Shown: one piece after another, positions 57,107-64,000 of the stretch | How positions within the stretch are numbered: position 1 is the stretch's first letter | Layout of the letters: the number at the start of each line of letters is the position of its first letter | Source of the DNA: Panagrolaimus kolymaensis | Lineage: Eukaryota; Nematoda; Chromadorea; Rhabditida; Panagrolaimidae | DNA length: 64,000 nt | Reading direction: 5' to 3' | Assembly (NCBI GenBank): GCA_028622995.1 | Contig: JAJQJQ010000007.1 | Span: 3,472,001-3,536,000 of the forward strand | The notes under the pieces: model-generated | Seen by the model: only the letters and a program-made list of their open reading frames with translations | The model's database searches: none | Told to the model about the DNA's origin: nothing | Translations under genes and position numbers: made by a program

Positions 57107-60100
57107 ATGAAAGTTTCAAAATATTGGGGAGATGAACGACACGAGGATGCGGTTTATGCTGTATATCTTAAAAAAGTTCGATACGTTCCTCCTACTGGAT
57201 ATGAAGGCCTTCCGGTAAGCTTTTTATATTATTTCCAAAGTATCAAATAAAAATTAAACTAAATAAATTTTTAAAAGTTGATTTTTTGAAGCTTAAAAAA
57301 ATTAACTATCTTTTAAAGTGGACAAATGTTATTGGGACAATTACTTTCAAAGAAAAAATGTGAAGGATTTTTTCCATTTAGTTACATAGTTACATAGTCA
57401 TTCGCAAGCAACTAAGCCTAAGTGGAACGACGAAGAAAAAAAAATAGTGCGAAATCACGTTCCGCGATTCGATGATTATTATTTGTTGTTATTGCGTTTT
57501 TTTTGTTACTTTTGCGAGTTTCATTGGTCATTTTTTGAGTTAGTTTTATTTTGTAAAAAATCATTTTTGAGTTTAAAAAAATATGATTCGAACGATTATA
57601 AAACGAACTTCTTTTCTTGGGTGTAATAAAAAATATAATGATAAACATGTGGTTAGTTTATTAATAACTTTTGGGATTTTTCTTAGAGATCCATTTTAGA
57701 CTCTTGGAACGGAAAATAAAACTTTTTTAATAGCTTGTTTTTAATCATTTATTAATCTTTTACAGCATTACCGCCCGATAGATCCAGATACACATCACCT
57801 TAATTTGGAAGAAGATCATCTACAATGGGAGACAATTCGAGAAAGAATAATAAAAGCTGGATCCACGGATCGTTTGATAGAAAGTTTATTAGGAAATGAT
57901 GATAAAATGGATTCAAGACATTTTAATGTATTTTTCGCAACTTATCGAGCTTTCACTCGTCCCCATCAAGTTCTAGAAAAATTAATAAATTGGTTTAATG
58001 AATTGGATACAGATGAAAACGGTGGAGGTTCAGCTTCAGCCATCGCCAAACAAAGTTCAATTAAATCTATACTTGTTTGTTGGACTGATATGTATTCAGA
58101 AGATTTTTATGACCAAGATGGGGATTTTACAATGTTATCAAAACTTATTGATTTTTCTAAAACTCATGGATTATCTGATCTCAAACAACGAGCACGCAAA
58201 ATTCGTGATCGTTTTCGTCGAATTGTAGAGGAAGGAGGTCTTGCTGCTCAATTACCTTCCCTTGATAGATATACTTTTGCCCTTGGTTATAATTCAAAAG
58301 ATTATTTGTATTCGCAAGAAAGAGCTAAAATGTTTGATGTTGGAAAAGAAAACTGCGTACAAATTGCTGAACAATTAACTTTTTGGGATGCTGTAAGTAC
58401 TAATTTTACTGTTGTTTAAAATTACAAATTTTTGCTACTTTTAGGCTTTATTCAAAGAATTACTGCCTTATCAATGTCAAGGTGCAATATGGGGTCGAAG
58501 GCATAAAAATCATCCAAATACTGTATTCTCAGTGAGAGCCACGATAGATCAATTTAATGCTGTTTCACAAAGGGTTATGACCAGCATAGTTTTACCTGAA
58601 TGTCGAACAGATTTCCGTGCTAAAATAATAGAAAAATGGATAGATATTTGCAGAGAACTTCGAGCTTTAAAGAATTTTTCTTCCCTCAAATCTTGTCTTT
58701 CAGCGCTGCAAAGTGAGCCAGTTCATCGATTGAAGTCATCTTGGAATCTCGTACCAAAGCTTTACATTCAACAATTTAAAGAGCTTTCATCAATTTTTGA
58801 TACTGATGAAAATGGTGATGAATACAATGCTCGAACCATCCTCGATGCTGAAGGAACAGCAAAAAGCTCTCCATTAAAACGACCACAATTAATACAAAAT
58901 TGTCGTCGAACCAAAAGTGATGTAAATCTTGCAGAAAGTCAAGGCACCGTTCCATATCTTGGTTCATTTTTGACTGATTTGGTTATGATTGATCAAGCTC
59001 ATCAAGATCTCACTGAAGATGGATTAATTAATTTTGAAAAACGTAGAAAAGAATTTGAAATTTTAGCAAAAATTAAATTATTTCAATCTGCTGCTCGAGC
59101 ATACAATGTTCCAATGGATAAAGGATTTTGTGCATGGTTTTATTATCTTCCAGCTATGGCAGAAAATGAATGCTTTACTCGTTCTCTTGAAGTTGAAAGA
59201 GCAACCAATTCTACTCCAGATTTAAGGAGAGTTCCTCGATATTCAAGTGGCAATATTATGGCTATTGCAACTAGTGCAGTACCAATCCCAAAAATGTATG
59301 TTTCCTTGTATGTAAATTAAAATAATTTATAAACGCTTTTATTTTTTTAGAAATACTTTAAGTCGAATGTTTAATAATTTTTCAACAAGTGCTGAAGGCC
59401 CTGATTCTTCTCTTAAAGCTTCTCCAATACTGGCGGGTCAAACTTCAAATGATTCTGGAATTCATACGGAAGATTCATGGGCTTCAAATTCCAGTGGTGA
59501 ACCCATTCCACCAGCAAATTCAGCTGCTATGACGCTATTAGCTCGTGGAAAAATATTAGCAACTTGTGCAGGTCCACCTGGTTCTTCCTCAAATCGATCC
59601 TTCACTGCTCCATCCACACCTCAATCAACCATATCTTTTAGAGGTGGCTCAGAATTTAATCCTTATACGCATTATAATAATATGGGAGAACCCAATGGTG
59701 AAGTAAGTCACATTTCTTTCTCTATGTTTTCTTTACAAATTTTATTTCCTAAAAATTTAGCGCATAAGAAGAAAAAAAGAAGAAAGAAACGATTCAATGA
59801 CAGATCGTTTTTCAAAGTAAAAAAATAATTTCGTGAAATAAAATAACGATGGGAAAAAAACACCTTTTTATTTATTGGATTCAATTCCTCTCTTTGCATT
59901 TTTCGAGACTCCTCAAATTCATTTTTTATTTTACAAGGCCGCGGCATTTCATTTCACTTTTCATTTTCTTCTTTTTCACTTTTTGTTCGAAAAAAAGTTT
60001 TTAAACCAAAACATGTCTAGTTTTTCTTTATTTTCCTGTTAAAAAAAGTGTTCAATCTGTGAATCGAATATTAGCCCCTTCGGCGTTTTTTGACCCGTTC

Positions 60101-60974
60101 TTGGTTGGGAAATAGAAATCAAATAATCCTGCAGTTGACTTCTTTTTTAACTTAAGCTCTTCCACTTATTTGAACATGTTCCTAAAATTATTTATAAATA
60201 TTTTTTCATTTTCAGCACGGTTATATTTCGTCAAATTGTGAAACTCCAAATCACGATAATAAAAGTATGACGGAAGTTTTGGGCCCTGATCGTCTCCATC
60301 ATAATAGTCTCATTCGAAAAATAAATGGCCACCATTCTACTGGAAGCCAAGTAAGTTGTTTTAATAGGCTTTTTTAATTATATACCCTTAATTTTTCTAT
60401 TTTTTAAATTCCTCTCATCAATAATTTTTAAAGGATTTTCAGACATCAAATAGTTCAAGTACAAGTTCCCAATTTTCATGCAATTCATCTTGCGCTTCTC
60501 CAGCTTTGACAACGGGTGATAATAATAACACGGAAAATAATTTCCATCTTGCTCGAGTTGGTCTTGATGATTCTCTACAAACTGAAACATCAGGTGCAAA
60601 TTATAAAGTTATCAAAGTTGAAAATGGTGATCGAATGTCAGCTTTAATTGAACGGGCATTAGAAAAACATATGTTAGATCCGAAGGATAAAGAAAGTTAT
60701 ACCTTAGTTCAATTACTTCCTGATGGAAGTAAGTCCATTATTATTTAAATTCGCGACTAATTGCATAAAATTTATGTTTTTAGGTGAATTCCGCTTACCT
60801 GATCATTGCAATCCATATTATGCTGTAGCACCGGATCCAACATCACCGATGCTTAACTTTTTACTTAAGAAGCGTCTTACAGAGGAAGAACGTCCATATA
60901 TGGCTCCATCAGCTAAAAAACTTAATCGCATGAAACGTAGCAATCTTCTTCGGTGGAGTAGTGGTTATCTTTAA
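57107..60974 (+). CDS. rgl-1: RalGDS/RGL-type Ral guanine nucleotide exchange factor
   Basis: Exons 57107-57214, 57766-58392, 58445-59295, 59351-59702, 60216-60350, 60443-60728 and 60784-60974 give 849 residues. The order is short N-terminus; RasGEF N-terminal domain (residues about 50-200, with [12 protein letters not shown] and [19 protein letters not shown]); CDC25-type RasGEF domain (about 230-500, with [22 protein letters not shown] and the [20 protein letters not shown] block); a Ser/Pro/Asn-rich linker; and a C-terminal Ras-association domain ([20 protein letters not shown] ... [10 protein letters not shown]). This is the RalGDS/RGL arrangement: activated Ras or Rap binds the RA domain, and the GEF domain loads GTP on Ral. 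Poly(A) signals AATAAA lie at about 61109 and 61283. Confidence 0.95.
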
Positions 60975-61331
60975 TTTTTTTTTCATTAATTTTTCTTTCA
61001 CCAACTTCGAACGCAAAAAAATAACAAATGTATTGTGTAAATATTTTTTTCTTTTATAATTGCCAGTGTTGTGCTCAAATAACTGTGATTGATTTACAAA
61101 AATTTTATAATAAAAAACATATATTTTTATCCAAAGTTTTTTTAATTGTTAGACATTTAAAATGGTTAAAACAAAAGAAAATTAAACAAATTATAAATTT
61201 GATAAAAAATCAGATAAGGCATTTTTTTTTGAGAGAGTATGGTTTTGAAAAAGATCAATTATTACAACAACAAACAAACATTAATAAAAAGATTAAATGA
61301 TATCTGAATGGAGACTAGATTAGATGGTTTA
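60975..61331. other. Convergent 3' region of rgl-1 and SETD3-like gene
   Basis: Two AATAAA motifs on the plus strand (about 61109 and 61283) suit rgl-1 polyadenylation. No other feature seen. Confidence 0.55.
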
Positions 61332-62976
61332 TTACGCTGTAATTTTATGGACGACATCACCATTTTCAACATTACTTTGAATTTCAGAATATACTTCACC
61401 ATTGGATTCAAGAATTTCTTTAACGGGTTTTTCAAAATAAGCTACCATTGCTTTAAGAATTTGACGTTCGCTATCTTTCAAACGCCAAATGAAACGTTCC
61501 AATGGAGTTTTTTCTTTGGACTCAGAATGTGGCAAAGCTTTATATCCTTCAAGATAAAGCAAAAATCGGTTGAACAAGTATTCGCGAGCTTTTTTAACAT
61601 TTTCTTCCGTATTGAAATCTTTCTTTTCTTTTGCAACAAAAAGTTTTGCAAAATTCCAAAATGCGGAATATTCAAGCTGATGAGAATAAAAAGTTGATAA
61701 ATGAATGATAAAAGTTGCAGCCATTTCATTTTGACTTAAAACTCCCATACTTTGCGCGGCTTCAACCTTCCATTTTTCGGTTTTTTGTGGAAATCCAAGT
61801 CGAAGTTCATAAATATCAACTGGATTTTCTTCAGCTGGCACAAATCCACTATAAAGGAAGCAATCTCGATTTGATTTATTTCCAATTGGAATAATTATTT
61901 CTGTGCCTTTTGTAATATTTCGATGTAAAAGCAATTGCACCTTCTTTTGTGGAATCGAATAATATACTTCACTTTGAGCAGCAGCGTTATCTCCAATGAA
62001 TTCAAAATTAGCAAAATCCATTACAGGGATTAATGAAGGTGACTAAAATATATTCTTATATTATCTATATCATAAATATAAAAGACATACAGTAGTTGTA
62101 TTAGTTGTACCAATTTGAACCAAATTAGGAATTCGATTAACTCGGCTTGTTACAATTGCGGTACACCAAACATACAATTCAAAGCTGAAGTTTTTACTTG
62201 TGAACAAAGTTTTCTTGATGGCATCCGAAGAAGCTTTGGGTAAAAGTCGAGCACTTTCTTTTGCATGGGTCATCAAAAAGAAATAAACATAATGCCTGGC
62301 GATGCAACGGAAAAATTGCATGGCAAGCGTAAATGCATTTGAAGGTTTAAGAGTCTAAAGCAAAGGGAATAATTTACAATTTCGGATTAAATTTATGAAC
62401 TCACTTGAAGTTCTTCAGTAGTCATCATTAAAGGTGATACAATTTCACCGGGAAGAATGTCAAGATATGGTTTGAATTGGCTTTGAATGTCAAGCATTTC
62501 ATGAGCTAACAATAAAACAATTGGACAATTTTCAACAGATTGAACAAGTTGATCAATGAGAAAAAGTTCACGAAGACCTTTATTAATCTTGCTTGAATCT
62601 GTTGTAAGAATAGCTGAACGTGGCACTTCTACGGCAAAACCCTTTTCTGGAATATCTTCTTTTGCGATAAGGGCAAATCCTTTATCAGATGGCTTAATTT
62701 CTGCATTATTAAATTTTATGTTATTTTTCTGGGCCCATTCAATAAATGCTGGCAATTTTGAGGATCTATCTAAAATATGCTTTACAATAATGGATAGTTC
62801 AAATTATTAAACAAACCTTTGTTTGGAATAAATTTATCTTGTTCGGCTGAAACTTTAGCTAAGATTTCTTTAATCTTAATATGATCCGCAAGCAATTCTT
62901 TAGGATTGTCCGATGGAACAACGGTTAAAACTTTTTGAAATAATTGTGAGACTTCATGAATCGTTTCATCTTTCAT
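61332..62976 (-). CDS. SETD3-family SET-domain protein with altered active site
   Basis: Exons 62976-62817, 62769-62405, 62354-62091 and 62042-61332 give 499 residues. The order matches SETD3: a helical N-terminus, a split SET domain (KLPAFIEWAQKNN, GFALIAKEDIPEKGFAVEVPR, YVYFF, FSFELYVWCTAIVTSRVNRI, LIPVMDFANF, GTEIIIPIGNKSNRDCFLYSGF) and a Rubisco LSMT-type substrate-binding C-terminus. SETD3 methylates actin on a histidine. Here the N-H pair in the family's DMCNH is replaced by A-N-F, and the F-Y-G-T-R-S-N loop bearing the catalytic tyrosine reads P-I-G-N-K-S-N. Cofactor binding and catalysis may be lost or altered. The frame is otherwise intact with no stop or frameshift, so it is a diverged paralogue rather than an obvious pseudogene. 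Confidence 0.87.
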
Positions 62977-63298
62977 GATGATAATTCAAAAAAGAAAAAA
63001 TGGCAAAAGGTAAATTTTTTGTAGCAAAAGAAAAATGATTGCAAATGTCGATTAGATAGAATTACAACGACAACGATGATTGTTGCTGCTGCAAAAAAGG
63101 TTTAAAAAATTTTTCTTTTGATTATTATATTATAAAGAGTTCGTGTTGAGAATTTATTATTTGGACGTTGTCTTGCTGCATTTAAAAAAAAAGGTGAATG
63201 AATAGATTTGTTTCCAAGGTTCCCATCTTTTGCCACGTTATATAATTAACTTATATTTATTCTATCATCTTTAATTTTTACGGGTTATTGAAAACTTC
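62977..63298. promoter_or_regulatory. Divergent promoter region (SETD3-like and selenoprotein F homologue)
   Basis: These 322 bp lie between two genes read outward in opposite directions, so both promoters must lie here. The sequence is AT-rich; no specific box is clear. Confidence 0.45.
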
Positions 63299-64000
63299 AT
63301 GAAGTTGTTAGTGGTGTTTACAGCATTTTTCGCTGCAGCTTTGGCTGAATTAGAACTTAGCCACGAAGAATGTAAAGAAATTGGATTTAACCCTGAAACA
63401 TTAAAATGTTCAGCTTGTGAAAAGTTATCACAATTTCAACTTGAAGAAATATTAACAGATTGTCAGAGATGCTGTTCAAAAGATATTACAGAAACACATG
63501 AGGTAAACTTTTTTCTTTCACATCTTCATTTTTTAATTTGTATTATTTAGCGTTTCCCACTGGCTGTATTTGAAGTCTGCGAATGCAACCTTGGAAGATT
63601 TCCACAAGTTAATGGTGAGAGAATTTTATTTTATCCCCCGTCATATTTTTATTGATGTAATCCAACCAAATTTCTCGTAGTAGATTTTTTTCTAAAAAAG
63701 ATGAGACAGCTAAACAGGTTTTTGATTACTAGGATATATCAATGCCGATATTTTTATATTGAAGTTAACAATACTATAATGACGAGACATATCTTTCTTT
63801 ATAGCGTTTGTAAAAAGTGAAATGAAAGATCAATGGAGTAATAAAGTTAAAGTCCGACATGTTCGTGGAACCCTTCCAACCATTGTACTCAAAAGTGCTG
63901 ATGGTCGAGTGCAAAGAAGTTTAAATGTATGCGAAGTTTTTTTATCCACCGAATCACATCATAAAAATATATATTCTTTTTAGATTGAAAAATGGGACAC
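63299..64000 (+). CDS. SELENOF: Selenoprotein F (SEP15) homologue, cysteine form; runs off the window
   Basis: Exons 63299-63502, 63551-63614, 63805-63926 and 63984 onward; the 3' end lies beyond 64000. A signal peptide (MKLLVVFTAFFAAALA) leads into the cysteine-rich domain that binds UDP-glucose:glycoprotein glucosyltransferase in the ER (SHEECKEIGF, CSACEKL, DCQRCCSKD). The thioredoxin-like domain follows: FEVCECNLGRFPQVNAFVK, VRHVRGTLP and IEKWDT. In selenoprotein F the redox motif is C-G-U (selenocysteine); here it is C-E-C, so no SECIS element is needed. Role: redox quality control of glycoprotein folding in the ER. Only the first 135 or so residues are visible. Confidence 0.93.

Noticed and set aside
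1..64000. CRISPR arrays, prophage, bacterial operons
   Set aside because: The window is intron-rich animal DNA. No spaced direct repeats or bacterial gene organisation are present.

Overview
The window looks like AT-rich nuclear DNA from a nematode outside the well-known Caenorhabditis species. The evidence is short introns with GTAAGT-type donors and mostly TTTTAG acceptors, a nematode-style gene set, a roughly 100-bp operon-like gene spacing, and a giant hemicentin built like C. elegans HIM-4 (vWA, about 47 Ig domains, EGF modules, fibulin-type end). All gene models here were built by eye from splice sites and reading phase. No transcript data were available, so exon ends are predictions, but each complete model keeps frame from start to stop.

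Layout. At 0.2-3.4 kb, plus strand, lie an organic-solute-transporter-alpha-like membrane protein and a small MARCH-type (RING-CH) E3 ligase. From 4.7 to 38.8 kb, plus strand, a single hemicentin gene of 55 predicted exons (5,462 residues) fills more than half of the window. Its introns hold four protein genes, all on the opposite strand: an RNA polymerase I/III RPAC2-like subunit, a four-pass membrane protein, a cysteine-rich secreted or anchored protein, and a 112-residue secreted protein. The same introns hold a compact three-hairpin block that may be a structured RNA, and a 374-bp fold-back repeat. One hemicentin exon (27444 onward) reads past its splice donor for 167 codons into a basic, coiled-coil-like tail followed by a poly(A) signal, which predicts a second, shorter hemicentin.

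From 39 to 41.5 kb, minus strand, is a secreted protein with a chitin-binding-like module, LDL-receptor class A repeats and a long mucin-like tail. From 44 to 50 kb there is a housekeeping group: pyruvate dehydrogenase E2 (+), a small type I membrane protein (+), phosphoglycerate kinase (-), a small unidentified membrane ORF (-) and mitochondrial ribosomal protein S28 (-). From 49.7 to 57.1 kb is a gene-poor stretch with a textbook hAT-type MITE (8-bp target duplication) and a second, near-perfect 234-bp hairpin. From 57 to 64 kb are a RalGDS/RGL-type exchange factor (+), a SETD3-family SET protein whose active-site residues look degraded (-), and the 5' part of a selenoprotein F homologue that uses cysteine in place of selenocysteine (+).

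Hemicentin, the chitin-binding/LDL-A protein and the cysteine-rich protein all look extracellular. The rest are ordinary metabolic, signalling or translation genes, and I see no evidence that neighbouring genes form one pathway. The strongest unexplained signals are the alternative hemicentin terminus, the intronic three-hairpin block, the two unclassified fold-back elements and the degenerate SETD3 active site.
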